A program made the position numbers and the translations under genes. Shown piece by piece: positions 8,909 through 18,109 of a DNA stretch of 64,000 nt (the first letter of the stretch is position 1; each line of letters starts with the position of its first letter). The DNA comes from Hyphococcus sp. (GTDB taxonomy: Bacteria > Pseudomonadota > Alphaproteobacteria > Caulobacterales > Parvularculaceae), in NCBI GenBank assembly GCA_021776415.1, contig JAJFFY010000057.1, positions 95,190 through 159,189 of the forward strand. Direction: 5' to 3'. Under the pieces are notes generated by a model, which had not been told where the DNA came from, searched no databases, and worked only from the letters and a program-made list of their open reading frames with translations.

Positions 8909-10087
8909 TCAAACCACTTGCCCGGCGGCCCAGCCGCTTGACCATGCCCATTGGAAATTATAGCCGCCTAGCCAGCCGGTGACGTCGACTGCTTCGCCGA
9001 TGAAATAGAGGCCGGGCGTGCTTTGCGCTTCCATGGTTTTGGAGGAGAGGCCGTCAGCAGCGATGCCGCCGAGGGTGACTTCCGCGATACGGTAGCCTTC
9101 CGAGCCGACCGGTTTGACGCGCCAGTGATGGACTGCGTCGGCGAGGGCTTTGAGGCGCGCATCGGAATATTCACCGATCTTGCCTTGGGCTCCTGCGCGC
9201 ACCGCTATGGCCTCGGCAAGGCGTCGGGGGAGGCTGTCTGATAACGCCGTATGCGGAGCGAGCTTGCCGCGGGACTGGCGCGCATCGCGTAGCGTTTTGA
9301 AAATATCGATATCGGGCGCAAGGTCGATTTCAATCTCGTCGCCTTCGCGCCAATAAGAGGATATCTGCAAGATAGCCGGTCCTGAAACGCCGCGATGAGT
9401 GAATAACAGCGCCTCGCGAAACGCCGCTTTGCCGCATTTGACTTCAGCTTGCACCGAGACGCCGCTGAGCGCTTTGGTCTGGTCCAGCAAGTCTTGCGCA
9501 AACAGCAGCGGGACCAGCGCCGGGCGGGTCTCCATAATCGCGAGGCCAAATTGTTCGGCGATGCGATAAGCGAAATCCGTCGCGCCCATCTTCGGGATTG
9601 ATTTGCCGCCCGTGGCGACTGCCAGGGCGTCGCATTGGAACTGTCCGGCGGTGGTCGTGAGCTGAAAGCTGTCGCCATGTTTGGCGATGTCCTCTACCGA
9701 AACGGACAAGCGCAGATCGACACCAGCCTCGTGGCATTCGCCCACCAGCATCGCAACGATCTGCTTTGCCGACTGATCGCAAAAAAGCTGGCCAAGTGCT
9801 TTTTCGTGCCAGGCGATGGCGTGGCTGTCGACCTTGGCGATAAAATCAGCGGCGGTGTATCGCGACAGCGCGGATTTGCAGAAATGCGGGTTTTGCGACA
9901 GAAATTTGCCGGGGGCGGTGCGGGTGTTGGTGAAATTACAGCGCCCGCCGCCGGAAATGCGGATCTTCTCGCCGGGGGCTGAGGCATGATCGATCAGCAC
10001 GACGCTGCGCCCGCGCCTGCCCGCCTCAATCGCGCATAACAGCCCCGCAGCGCCAGCGCCAATAACTGCCACATCAAATTTTTTCAT
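8909..10087 (-). CDS. HI0933-family NAD(P)/FAD-dependent oxidoreductase
   Basis: 392 residues. The FAD dinucleotide motif GAGAAGLLCAIEAGRRG is at residues 10-26, followed by the family-specific GGRCNFTN (about 47-54), ATGGKSIPKMG and a C-terminal GGYNFQWAWSSGWAAG. This is the HI0933/BaiN-like flavoprotein group (YhiN), mostly uncharacterised; one member reduces bile-acid intermediates. The start at 10087 is the only one that keeps the FAD motif. A G-tract cluster lies 28-58 bases upstream of the start codon. Confidence 0.9.
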   Translation of the reverse strand: MKKFDVAVIGAGAAGLLCAIEAGRRGRSVVLIDHASAPGEKIRISGGGRCNFTNTRTAPGKFLSQNPHFCKSALSRYTAADFIAKVDSHAIAWHEKALGQLFCDQSAKQIVAMLVGECHEAGVDLRLSVSVEDIAKHGDSFQLTTTAGQFQCDALAVATGGKSIPKMGATDFAYRIAEQFGLAIMETRPALVPLLFAQDLLDQTKALSGVSVQAEVKCGKAAFREALLFTHRGVSGPAILQISSYWREGDEIEIDLAPDIDIFKTLRDARQSRGKLAPHTALSDSLPRRLAEAIAVRAGAQGKIGEYSDARLKALADAVHHWRVKPVGSEGYRIAEVTLGGIAADGLSSKTMEAQSTPGLYFIGEAVDVTGWLGGYNFQWAWSSGWAAGQVV

Positions 10088-10114
10088 GATGCGGGGTTTA
10101 TTGGGTTATGGCGC

Positions 10115-10145
10115 GGGGTCAATGGGGCGGGGTTAGGGGGCGGGG
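10115..10145 (+). other. five G4 tracts, candidate G-quadruplex
   Basis: Five runs of four or five G separated by loops of 5, 1, 3 and 1 bases occur on the plus strand (10115-10118, 10124-10127, 10129-10132, 10136-10140, 10142-10145). They lie just upstream of the flavoprotein start codon on the opposite strand, so the G-rich strand is the template for that gene. Folding is predicted from the pattern only. Confidence 0.6.
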
Positions 10146-10155
10146 TTATGGCTCA

Positions 10156-10193
10156 CGTGTCAGGACAGCGGATTACGACGCCATCCTGACACG
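10156..10193 (-). terminator. hairpin after the AhpD-like gene
   Basis: Perfect 10-base inverted arms (10156-10165 and 10184-10193) with an 18-base loop lie immediately after the stop of the AhpD-like gene. There is no strong T-run, so intrinsic termination is weak or the hairpin protects the mRNA end. Confidence 0.45.
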
Positions 10194-10199
10194 GAGTAG

Positions 10200-10742
10200 T
10201 TACGCAGCTTTGGTCAACACCACCGGGAAATCAATATCGGTATGGGCGACATGATTGATGTAGTTGGTGAAGATATTGGCGACCACATTGGCGCTGGTCT
10301 CGACAATTTGTCCATCATTGAGGCCAGCATCGCGGGCGGCTTTGAGGTCGTCATCGTTGACCCAGCCGCGTTTTTCGATCACTGCGACCGCGAAGGTCAA
10401 GATCGCCTGAAGGCCCGCATCCGCAGATTTGCCGCGTAGGCGGGCTTCGATTTCTGCGCCGTCAACTTTCAGGCTTTTCGAGATCGCCGTATGTGCAGAA
10501 GCACAATAGTCACAACCATTAGCGCCGGCGGCGGTCAGGGCGATTGCGTCGCGGGTCGCGGCGTCAAACTCGCCCTCGGCCAAATTTTCGTTAAGGCCCA
10601 ACAGCGCCTTTAGCGCCGCTGGCTGATTGCCGACAACGCGGTAAAGGTTCGGCGTCATGCCGACTTTGGACTTAATGGCGGTGAAAAGCTCGGCCTGCGC
10701 CGGGCTCGCATCCTGATCGGTGATTTGTTTCAGTCTCGACAT
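10200..10742 (-). CDS. carboxymuconolactone decarboxylase / AhpD-family protein
   Basis: 180 residues, all-helical. The redox motif CDYCASAH (about residues 77-84) is the CxxC-x3-H signature of AhpD-like alkylhydroperoxidases, and the preceding AATRDAIALTAAGANG matches the family. Likely a thiol-dependent peroxidase in the cytoplasm. It is divergent from a TetR-family gene with about 200 bases between the start codons and an inverted repeat near the regulator start. This suggests induction by peroxide or an electrophile through that regulator. Confidence 0.87.
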   Translation of the reverse strand: MSRLKQITDQDASPAQAELFTAIKSKVGMTPNLYRVVGNQPAALKALLGLNENLAEGEFDAATRDAIALTAAGANGCDYCASAHTAISKSLKVDGAEIEARLRGKSADAGLQAILTFAVAVIEKRGWVNDDDLKAARDAGLNDGQIVETSANVVANIFTNYINHVAHTDIDFPVVLTKAA

Positions 10743-10882
10743 TTTATTTCATCCTTTTCTCCGGGTGGTTTTGCCCGCCCGCTTGTTGGTTTTTCGTTGG
10801 TCGCCCGGATAATCGTCGCGGGCTATCTTCTGGTTGGTCGTTCTGGCCGCTCCTTGACCGGAACAACGATGCTGCATATAAT

Positions 10883-10928
10883 GTTACAGACCGGTCCGTC
10901 AATAATTAATTCAGGACCAATCGGTAAC
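10883..10928. promoter_or_regulatory. inverted repeat, candidate TetR operator
   Basis: The arms GTTACAGACCGGTCC (10883-10897) and GGACCAATCGGTAAC (10914-10928) match as inverted repeats at 12 of 15 positions, with a 16-base AT-rich spacer. The left arm contains the palindrome GACCGGTC. The site lies 21 bases upstream of the TetR start and between the divergent genes. Confidence 0.6.
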
Positions 10929-10949
10929 AAATATGTGAGGACCAAAATC

Positions 10950-11516
10950 ATGGCGCGACCAAGAGGGTTTGAGCCGGACGACGCGCTGGCGGCGATCAAG
11001 GATGTGTTCTGGCGGCGCGGTTTTGATGCGACCTCGCTGCACGATATCGAGCAGGCGACCGGGCTGAAGAAACAAAGCCTTTATCGTCTGTATGGCGACA
11101 AGCGCGGCATGTATTTGAAGGCGCTTGAGCATTACGCGGCCCATGAGGCCGCCGAGGCGATGGCGCTGCTTGAAACGGGCGGGACGGCGCGAGCGCGGTT
11201 TGCGCGGTTTTTTGGCCATGTGGTCGATACCGCTGTCGCCGGCGATCGGCGAGGGTGTTTTTTCTGTAACGCCAGCATCGATCAGGCGCCGAGCGATGAG
11301 AGCGCGCGCGAGGCGGTGATGCACGGCATGGAGGAGGTGCGCAGCTCGTTTGAAGTCGCGCTTGGCGCGGCGGATGGCGAGGCCGCGCCCGCCGACATCC
11401 GACAAAAAGCCTCCGGGCTGCTGGCCGCCTATCTCGGGCTCAGAGTCATGGTCCGCGCCGGCTTCGACGCGGCGGCGTTGCGCGCCGGCGTAGAGGACGC
11501 ACTGGCGGGGATTTAG
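10950..11516 (+). CDS. TetR/AcrR-family transcriptional regulator
   Basis: 188 residues from ATG 10950 (MARPRGFEPDDAL). The frame is open further upstream, but that part covers the operator and has no homology. The DNA-binding helix-turn-helix is residues about 10-55, with TSLHDIEQATGLKKQSLYRLYG typical of TetR proteins controlling reductases or peroxidases. The effector domain contains one cysteine pair-like FFCNAS near residue 105, which could sense electrophiles or oxidants. It is divergent from the AhpD-like gene and probably represses it and itself. Confidence 0.86.
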   Translation: MARPRGFEPDDALAAIKDVFWRRGFDATSLHDIEQATGLKKQSLYRLYGDKRGMYLKALEHYAAHEAAEAMALLETGGTARARFARFFGHVVDTAVAGDRRGCFFCNASIDQAPSDESAREAVMHGMEEVRSSFEVALGAADGEAAPADIRQKASGLLAAYLGLRVMVRAGFDAAALRAGVEDALAGI

Positions 11517-11585
11517 GCGGCGTCCACGCGCGCGCTGTTCACGTAGATTACTTGCAAAATACCGCCCCCTATCGCACAAGGCACC

Positions 11586-11831
11586 ATGGCAAAAAAACCA
11601 AACGACATCGGCGATCTCTCCTTTGAAAAAGCGCTGGCTGAGCTTGAGGAGATTGTCCGCAAGCTTGAAAGCGGCGCGGCGGAACTTGAGGCATCGATCG
11701 AGCTTTATGAGCGCGGCGCGGCGCTCAAAGCCCATTGTGAGGCGAAGCTGAAATCGGCGCAGGAAAAGATCGAGAAGATCGTCGTTGGTGAAGGCGGCAA
11801 AGCTCGGACCGAACCGGCGAGCTTTGATTAA
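11586..11831 (+). CDS. xseB: exodeoxyribonuclease VII small subunit
   Basis: 81 residues, the usual size for XseB. The segment SFEKALAELEEIVRKLESG and the LYERGAALKAHCEAKL helix are diagnostic. With XseA (not in the window) it degrades single-stranded DNA to oligonucleotides in the cytoplasm. In many alphaproteobacteria xseB is followed by ispA and dxs. Here two minus-strand genes separate it from dxs and no ispA is present. Its stop overlaps the end of the convergent SDR gene by four bases. Confidence 0.93.
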   Translation: MAKKPNDIGDLSFEKALAELEEIVRKLESGAAELEASIELYERGAALKAHCEAKLKSAQEKIEKIVVGEGGKARTEPASFD

Positions 11832-12655
11832 ATGGCGTCGTTTGGTCTCAGCAACGCCAATATCTTCATATAGCTCTGCGGAAACACTCGCTGCACGAAT
11901 GAGATAAATTTCGCGTCGCCGCCGACGACGACGCGGCGCTTTTTCTTTGCCGTTCCGGCCAGAATAATGTCGGCGGCTTTTTCAGCGCTCGTAATCGCGG
12001 CTTTGTTGAAACGTTTTTCCATCTCTCCGCGGTTCTCCAGATCCTCGGGAAGGGCATCGAGTTGCGCATTGCGAACGATGCTGGTTGCAATCCCGCCCGG
12101 ATGCACCGACGTCACCGAGACGCCCGTGTCCTTCAATTCCTCTGCAAGCGCCTCAGAAAATCCGCGTACGGCAAATTTTGAGGCGCTATAGTGGGTTTGG
12201 CCGGGATAGCCGATCAGGCCGAACAGGCTGGAGATATTGACGAGGCCGCCTTTAGTCTCATTGAGCTGCGGCAGGAACGCTTTTGCCAGCCGCACCACGC
12301 CCCAGAAGTTAACGTCCATAATCTGCTCAAACGAGGACAGCGGCGAGGCCTCAAACGAGCCGATACGGGTCAGACCGGCGACGTTGAAGAGATAGTCAGC
12401 CGCGCCAAGGCTCGCGCGGATAGTCTCGGCATATTGCGCAATCGCGTCGGCGTCCGCGACATCAAGGCGGTCAAAGCGAATGCGATTGGAGGCTTGATCG
12501 CCGATCAACCGCTTGGTCTCATTCAGGCCATCCGCATCAATGTCCGAAAGCGCCAGCGCCGCCCCGCGCGCCGCCAGATCCAGCGCCAAAGCCCGCCCGA
12601 TCCCCGAGCCGGCGCCGGTGATCACACAGAGTTTTTGTGAAAATTGGTTGGTCAT
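11828..12655 (-). CDS. SDR-family NAD(P)-dependent oxidoreductase
   Basis: 275 residues, a classical short-chain dehydrogenase. TGAGSGIG is at about residues 13-20, the NVAGLT segment near 89, and the catalytic Ser plus Tyr-x3-Lys in HYSASKFAV. It probably acts on a lipophilic alcohol or ketone in the cytoplasm; the substrate is unknown. It lies 12 bases downstream of a periplasmic TonB-like protein gene on the same strand and may be co-transcribed with it. The pair is inserted between xseB and dxs. Confidence 0.88.
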   Translation of the reverse strand: MTNQFSQKLCVITGAGSGIGRALALDLAARGAALALSDIDADGLNETKRLIGDQASNRIRFDRLDVADADAIAQYAETIRASLGAADYLFNVAGLTRIGSFEASPLSSFEQIMDVNFWGVVRLAKAFLPQLNETKGGLVNISSLFGLIGYPGQTHYSASKFAVRGFSEALAEELKDTGVSVTSVHPGGIATSIVRNAQLDALPEDLENRGEMEKRFNKAAITSAEKAADIILAGTAKKKRRVVVGGDAKFISFVQRVFPQSYMKILALLRPNDAI

Positions 12656-12667
12656 GGGGCTTTGTGA

Positions 12668-13822
12668 CTATTCTTCAATAACGAAACTGAACTGCGCCAT
12701 TCGGTTTGTGCGACAGGCGGGGTGATCGACCGAGGGCGCCTTAAGCCGCCATGAGCGTATGTTGTTACGGACCTTTTTGCTGAATGCATTGGCCGGGACT
12801 TCGGCGAGTATTCGCGGGTTATGAACAACGAGATCATCACCAAGGTCATACACCACCATTACCGCGCCGATATACCCCCTATATAGCGGTGTGTTTGGAT
12901 ATTTCGGCGGTATTCTTTTCTCCCATTCAACACCGCAATCGTCTGGGAGATTTGGGGAATATTCAAAATAATAACGTGGTTCCGCCCCAGCAGCATCGTA
13001 CTTGCTCTGGTCTTCCGGTTTCTTGCTATGAGACCGGAACGCGGCTCCAGCGGCCGCATCCCAAGCGATGGCTTTAGCAAGTATGATGTCAAAAGTTTCA
13101 AAGTTTTTTTGTGGCGGGTAAAGCAGAATTACGCGCCCGAATAGGCCCGTTGCGGCCAGCACATCTTCGATCGTCCTTGGAAAGGAAACCAGGGTTGCAA
13201 TGCCTTGCAGCAATAGCGCCTCGCCCATCTTGTCGATATTATCAGGCCAGAGAATGGCGATTGCCGCTTCGGCTTTTTCCGCAGCTTCTACGGCGCCGCT
13301 GTAGCGTTTTTTCTTTAATTCACCCTTTGCAAGGTCAAGCCACATTACAACATCAGTAGCGGTCGGTTCGCCAAATTCGGCCTCTAATGCGAGCAGCGCT
13401 TCACGCAATTCCTTGGCCGCACGGCTGCGTGTCTTGCCGGCAATATACTCCGCATAAGCCAGATACGCCCGGACTTCGCTTTGCGGCAGCTCGCCGATGC
13501 CGGCGTCCAATAATTCTTGCGCTCGCCGTAAAGGCGCCCGCGCTGTTGCCGGGTCGGACAGCGCGATCAGGCGTCCGTAATTGAACGCCAGAGTGGCGGT
13601 CAGTTTATGGTCGCCAAGCGCGGCTTCGGCCGCCTCCCAGGCGGCCTTGCCATGTTCGATCGCCGCGGCTCTATCGCCGTTCGCCAGCGCTTCGGAATGA
13701 AGCTTATATTCGGCCATATAGTCCGGGGTCTCGGCGACGGATTGCGAAAATAAGCCGGCGGCGAGCACAGCGGCGCATGCCACGATTAAACGGGTAAGAT
13801 CGGTTAGTTTGGGCTTAAGCAT
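12668..13822 (-). CDS. periplasmic protein with TPR-like repeats and TonB C-terminal-like domain
   Basis: 384 residues with an N-terminal signal segment (residues about 8-30, cut near SVAE). A helical, Ala/Leu-rich, TPR-like region (about 35-240) follows, then a C-terminal domain (about 290-384) beginning PKYPNTPLYRGY and containing GAVMVVYDLGDDLVV. This matches the beta-strand pattern of TonB C-terminal domains. A transmembrane TonB anchor with a proline-rich spacer is missing, so it is not a classical TonB. Likely secreted and envelope-located. A good GGGGGAG ribosome site precedes ATG 13822. Confidence 0.65.
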   Translation of the reverse strand: MLKPKLTDLTRLIVACAAVLAAGLFSQSVAETPDYMAEYKLHSEALANGDRAAAIEHGKAAWEAAEAALGDHKLTATLAFNYGRLIALSDPATARAPLRRAQELLDAGIGELPQSEVRAYLAYAEYIAGKTRSRAAKELREALLALEAEFGEPTATDVVMWLDLAKGELKKKRYSGAVEAAEKAEAAIAILWPDNIDKMGEALLLQGIATLVSFPRTIEDVLAATGLFGRVILLYPPQKNFETFDIILAKAIAWDAAAGAAFRSHSKKPEDQSKYDAAGAEPRYYFEYSPNLPDDCGVEWEKRIPPKYPNTPLYRGYIGAVMVVYDLGDDLVVHNPRILAEVPANAFSKKVRNNIRSWRLKAPSVDHPACRTNRMAQFSFVIEE

Positions 13823-14189
13823 TCATGCTCCCCCGCATACGGCTGTAGCCCGCAACTACAGCCATCCCCGGCCCCCTGTTAAAAGCAGGCTATCTGAGAA
13901 AATCTTTGCTGGAAAGAGCTATCGTCATTGGTCGCAATCGGCCCCGCTTATTGTCGCGCGGCGGCAATCTGCATCCTGGCCGCCAAGGGGCGCGGTGTTT
14001 CCATAACGCTGCGCTAGTGGTGCAGCGCCACAACAATCAGCGCTAAATCGCCCTCAACTTGCCGCGATTTTACCCCAGAAGGGGTGGAGAATTTCGGCTG
14101 AGGCGCTAAAACATCCGGCCACCATGTTGCGTTGCGCCATTAATGACGCTGCGCGCGGGGCTTTGGTAAGAACAGTAAGGGGATTTCCC
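13823..14189. other. intergenic region upstream of dxs
   Basis: 367 bases between divergent genes. It contains no convincing open frame. A small hairpin ACCCC-AGAA-GGGGT lies near 14074-14087. No thiamine riboswitch signature (such as CTGAGA followed by a terminal ACCTGA-type box) was seen in front of dxs. Confidence 0.5.
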
Positions 14190-16103
14190 ATGGTCGTTGA
14201 AACGCCGCTTTTGGACACCGTCAACTATCCGGCTGACCTTAGAAAGCTGGAGAAAAGCCAGCTGCGCCAACTCGCCGATGAGTTGCGCGCGGAGATGATT
14301 GACGCGGTCTCGCAGACCGGCGGGCATCTCGGCTCCGGGCTCGGCGTCGTCGAGCTGACCACGGCGATCCATTATGTGTTCAACACGCCGGACGACAAAC
14401 TTGTCTTTGACGTTGGCCATCAATGTTATCCGCACAAGATCCTTACCGGCCGCCGTGACCGCATTCGCACGCTGCGCCAGGGTGGCGGGCTGTCCGGTTT
14501 CACCAAACGCAGCGAGAGCGATTATGATCCGTTCGGCGCCGCCCATGCCGCGACCTCGATTTCCGCGGCCACCGGTTTTGCCGAAGCTTCAAAGCTGCAG
14601 GGCGGAAACGCCACCGGCATCGCCGTGATTGGCGACGGCTCAATGTCCGGCGGGATGGCCTATGAGGGTCTCAACAATGCCGGCCATCTCGGCTCGAAGC
14701 TGGTGGTGATCCTCAACGACAACGACATGTCGATCGCCCCGCCGGTCGGCGCCATGAGCGCCTATCTCGCCAGGGCGACATCCTCGGGCGTCTATCAGGG
14801 CTTCCGCTCGTTCGGTAAACAACTCGCCAAACGCCTGCCCAATGCGGTCTACAAGCAGATCGCCAAGGCCGAAGAATACAGCCGCGGCATGGTCTCCGGC
14901 GGGACTTTGTTTGAAGAACTTGGATTTTACTATGTCGGGCCGATCGATGGCCATAACCTCGATCAGCTGATCCCAGTGCTTGAGAATGTCCGGGATATGA
15001 AAGACGGGCCGGTGCTGGTCCATGTCGTCACCCGCAAAGGCGCCGGCTATCCGCCAGCGGAGGAGTCGGCGGATAAATATCACGGCGTTGCGAAGTTTGA
15101 CGTCGTTTCCGGCAAGCAAAAAAAGGGCACGCCCAATGCGCCGGCCTATCAGAAGGTTTTCGCCAAGACGCTGATCAAGGAAGCTGAGCACGACGACAAG
15201 ATTGTCGGCGTCACCGCGGCGATGCCGTCGGGCACCTCGCTTGATATGTTCGCGGACGTCTATCCGGACCGCTGCTATGATGTTGGCATCGCCGAGCAAC
15301 ATGCGGTGACGTTTGCCGGCGGTCTGGCGGCGGACGGAATGAAGCCGTTTGCGGCGATCTATTCGACCTTCCTGCAGCGCGCTTATGACAGCGTTGTCCA
15401 CGACATTGCTCTTCAGAACCTGCCGGTGCGCTTTGCCATGGACCGCTCAGGGCTCGTCGGCGCTGATGGGGCGACCCATGCGGGCGCCTTTGACGTCGCC
15501 TTTCTTGGCTGCCTGCCGAACATGGTGCTGATGGCGGCGGGCGATGAGGCGGAGCTGGTGCGTATGACCTCAACTGCGGTCGCCTATGATGAGGGCCCGA
15601 TCGCATTTCGCTATCCGCGCGGCGAGGGCGTCGGGGTGGATCTGCCGGAAATCGGCCAGCTACTTGAAATTGGCAAAGGCCGGATTGTACGTGAGGGAAC
15701 CAAGGTTGCGCTGCTTGCCTATGGCGGGCGGCTTGCCGAAACCCTGAAAGCAGCCGACCTGCTGGAGGCGCAAGGCCTGTCGACAACGGTTGCAGATGCA
15801 CGCTTCGCCAAACCGATTGATCATGAGCTGGTGATGCAGCTGGTGCGCCATCACGAGGTGCTGATTACGGTTGAAGAAGGCTCACGAGGCGGGTTTGGCG
15901 CATTTGTGCTCCATTACCTAGCCGAGCAAGGCGCGCTTGATGCGGGGCTGAAAATCCGCACCATGACGTTGCCGGATATCTTTCAGGACCATGACAGTCC
16001 GGCGAAAATGTATGACCAAGCGGGCCTTAATGCAGCGCAAATTGCCGCCCATGCGCGAGAGGCGCTGGGCATGTCGGCGGAGATTGTGAATTTACGAGGG
16101 TAA
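14190..16103 (+). CDS. dxs: 1-deoxy-D-xylulose-5-phosphate synthase
   Basis: 637 residues from ATG 14190, which has a TAAGGGGA-type ribosome site and gives the normal length; 22 extra upstream codons are in frame but unlikely. Thiamine-diphosphate enzyme condensing pyruvate and glyceraldehyde 3-phosphate, first step of the MEP isoprenoid pathway, in the cytoplasm. Visible motifs include GHQCYPHK (about 76-83), the TPP/Mg motif [18 protein letters not shown] (148-165), [13 protein letters not shown] and FRYPRGEG. It lies in an xseB/dxs/tlyA neighbourhood without ispA. Confidence 0.96.
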   Translation: MVVETPLLDTVNYPADLRKLEKSQLRQLADELRAEMIDAVSQTGGHLGSGLGVVELTTAIHYVFNTPDDKLVFDVGHQCYPHKILTGRRDRIRTLRQGGGLSGFTKRSESDYDPFGAAHAATSISAATGFAEASKLQGGNATGIAVIGDGSMSGGMAYEGLNNAGHLGSKLVVILNDNDMSIAPPVGAMSAYLARATSSGVYQGFRSFGKQLAKRLPNAVYKQIAKAEEYSRGMVSGGTLFEELGFYYVGPIDGHNLDQLIPVLENVRDMKDGPVLVHVVTRKGAGYPPAEESADKYHGVAKFDVVSGKQKKGTPNAPAYQKVFAKTLIKEAEHDDKIVGVTAAMPSGTSLDMFADVYPDRCYDVGIAEQHAVTFAGGLAADGMKPFAAIYSTFLQRAYDSVVHDIALQNLPVRFAMDRSGLVGADGATHAGAFDVAFLGCLPNMVLMAAGDEAELVRMTSTAVAYDEGPIAFRYPRGEGVGVDLPEIGQLLEIGKGRIVREGTKVALLAYGGRLAETLKAADLLEAQGLSTTVADARFAKPIDHELVMQLVRHHEVLITVEEGSRGGFGAFVLHYLAEQGALDAGLKIRTMTLPDIFQDHDSPAKMYDQAGLNAAQIAAHAREALGMSAEIVNLRG

Positions 16104-16354
16104 ATTGCTCGCTACGTGAACAAAACCACTAGCGACAACATAATTTGCCCATGGTTTTGCCGCATTCATGACACATTGTGGTTAATCCGCAATCGGAAGT
16201 TGTTTTATCCTTTTGGCTTCGTGTGCAGGCCAGGAAAACTGCCGATTATTTTGTAATAGCAACATATTTTTGTTGCGTTGCGGCTTGGCAGTGATGTAAA
16301 CATTTAATTAATGCCGGAATTGGCCGGCAGAGTTAAATTTTTTTGGGGGTTCGT

Positions 16355-16939
16355 ATGATGAATCTAAAACGGGCCGGTATTGCGGTCCTCTTTGCGGGCA
16401 TGATGGCATTCAGCACGGCGAATGCTGCGACTATTACGACGGGCAGTGGTGCAGACGCTAACGGTAAGGTTGACGACACGCTGACCTCAACATGGGGCGG
16501 TGCTCTGCTATTTACGTTTATTAGCCGTAGAGCAGCGTTTGACAGTGATGTCTTGCTACAAATGATGGGCGGCGGTGAAACGTTTGTGCTCGATAATAGT
16601 TTAGTGCCGGGCACCACATTTATGTCGGCCGGTCCTGCGATGGGCGCTGAAATCTGGTTTCGCCTTGCCATCACTTCTGGTGCAGGCGCAGGTGATGAGT
16701 TTTTCTCTGGTGACCTTACACGCAATGTAGATGGTTATGTTCACGCTATGATTACTGCCTTGGGCGGCGGCATCTTCGAGGTTGGCTTTGAAGATCTGAC
16801 AGGTCCTTTTTCAGGCATTGAGCCAGATTATGATGACTTCGTCTTCACGGTTCAGGAAGTTCCGATCCCTGGTGCAGCGATCCTTCTGCTTTCGGGTCTT
16901 GCCGGTCTCGGTTTTGCTGGACGTAAGAAGCAAGCCTAA
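16355..16939 (+). CDS. secreted VPxPxA-CTERM sorting-domain protein
   Basis: 194 residues from ATG 16355, preceded by a GGGGGT ribosome site. It has a signal peptide (about 1-25, cut after STANA), a Gly/Thr-rich beta-type body, and a C-terminal tripartite signal: the motif VPIPGA, a hydrophobic helix LLLSGLAGLGF, and the basic end RKK. This is the PEP-CTERM/VPLPA-CTERM sorting arrangement, recognised by an exosortase/rhombosortase-like system that is not in this window. It is probably a surface or exopolysaccharide-associated protein. A strong terminator follows. It is a late insertion between dxs and tlyA. Confidence 0.72.
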   Translation: MMNLKRAGIAVLFAGMMAFSTANAATITTGSGADANGKVDDTLTSTWGGALLFTFISRRAAFDSDVLLQMMGGGETFVLDNSLVPGTTFMSAGPAMGAEIWFRLAITSGAGAGDEFFSGDLTRNVDGYVHAMITALGGGIFEVGFEDLTGPFSGIEPDYDDFVFTVQEVPIPGAAILLLSGLAGLGFAGRKKQA

Positions 16940-16968
16940 TCGCTAGACACAAATAGTCTACTTTTCAG

Positions 16969-16996
16969 AAAACCCCGCTTTCCGGCGGGGTTTTTT
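16969..16996 (+). terminator. rho-independent terminator
   Basis: The arms AAAACCCCGC (16969-16978) and GCGGGGTTTT (16985-16994) form a perfect 10-base stem with a 6-base loop, followed by further T residues. It ends the VPxPxA-CTERM gene. Confidence 0.88.
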
Positions 16997-17125
16997 GTTG
17001 CGCAAAAATGTAACCCACGCGACGCTTCCCTATGGCGCTACATTCCTTGCATTCGTATGCGTCCTTTTCTAGCGAGCCATGGCGGCTCGTTTGACCGCTA
17101 TACTGGAGTGCGATGGATCTTATAG

Positions 17126-17872
17126 ATGACGCGGCTTGATCAATATCTTATGGATGCCGGCCGCTTTCAAAGCCGGGCGCGAGCGCAGGCTGCGATCCGC
17201 GCGGGGCTGGTGCGGGTCGGCGGCGTGGCTGCCCAAAAGCCATCGCAAAAAATCGCCCTCGGCGCGGTTGTCGAGATTGACGGCGATGTCCATCCTTACG
17301 TCTCGCGCGGCGGGGTCAAGCTTGCCGCTGCGCTCCGCGCGATGGAGATCGATCCCGCCGGGAAAACCTGCCTCGACCTTGGCGCTTCAACCGGTGGCTT
17401 TAGCGATGTCTTGTTGCGGCGTGGCGCGGCGAAGATCTATGCGGTTGATGTGGGGACCGGGCAGCTGGAGCGGAGGATCGCCGCCGATCCGCGGGTGGTT
17501 AACCTGGAGCGAACCCACGCCAAGGATCTGTCGCCGGCGCTGATTGCAGAGCCGGTCGAGCTTATTGTCTGCGATGTCAGCTTCATCTCCTTGAAAAAGG
17601 CGCTGCCGCCGGCCCTGGCGCTTGCCGCGCCCGGCGCGCAGCTCGCAGCACTGGTCAAGCCGCAATTTGAAGTTGGGCGGGCGCAAATCGGCAAGGGCGG
17701 GATCGTCAAGCCGGGGATTGAGAATACGGTCGGTGTTGCGCAATCGATTGGCGAATGGATCGCCGCCCAGCCCGGCTGGCGCTGGACCGGCTATATGAAA
17801 AGTCCGATCAGCGGCGGCGACGGCAATAGCGAATTTCTGCTCGGGGCGGTTAAATCCGTACAGGAAGTATAG
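17126..17872 (+). CDS. tlyA: TlyA-family rRNA 2'-O-methyltransferase
   Basis: 248 residues. An N-terminal S4 RNA-binding domain (about 1-60, TRLDQYLMDAGRFQSRARAQ) is followed by an FtsJ/RrmJ-like SAM methyltransferase domain with the motif CLDLGASTGGFSDVLL (about 80-95), DVSFISLKKALP and the KPQFEVG segment. TlyA proteins methylate cytidine 2'-hydroxyls in rRNA and were first annotated as hemolysins. Its neighbours xseB and dxs are the usual companions. The ribosome site is weak. Confidence 0.92.
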   Translation: MTRLDQYLMDAGRFQSRARAQAAIRAGLVRVGGVAAQKPSQKIALGAVVEIDGDVHPYVSRGGVKLAAALRAMEIDPAGKTCLDLGASTGGFSDVLLRRGAAKIYAVDVGTGQLERRIAADPRVVNLERTHAKDLSPALIAEPVELIVCDVSFISLKKALPPALALAAPGAQLAALVKPQFEVGRAQIGKGGIVKPGIENTVGVAQSIGEWIAAQPGWRWTGYMKSPISGGDGNSEFLLGAVKSVQEV

Positions 17873-18109
17873 GAAATACTGGCCGTTAGTGATGAAGCGC
17901 GACCGTTCAATGCGTCGCATTCGCACCTGGTGGTTTCCAGCAGGCGTCTGATTTTGCAGCTATTTTTCCCTTCCCGGTTGTTCATATTAAATCTTTGACT
18001 AAGCGCTTTGATTGCACGCAATCTTGTTCTAGCTTTCAAGGATCACGCGTCAGCGGGCGGCGCGCCAGCGGGCGGCGACCGTCTCCGGCATATTGTGGGG
18101 AGACAGGCT

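Noticed and set aside
12191..12640. 149-codon frame opposite the second SDR gene
   Set aside because: It lies fully antisense to a well-supported SDR with catalytic residues.
13823..14189. Thiamine-type riboswitch in front of dxs
   Set aside because: No conserved THI-box elements could be identified in the leader.
14640..15801. Long minus-strand frames inside dxs
   Set aside because: dxs motifs fix the coding strand; the opposite frames are composition artefacts.
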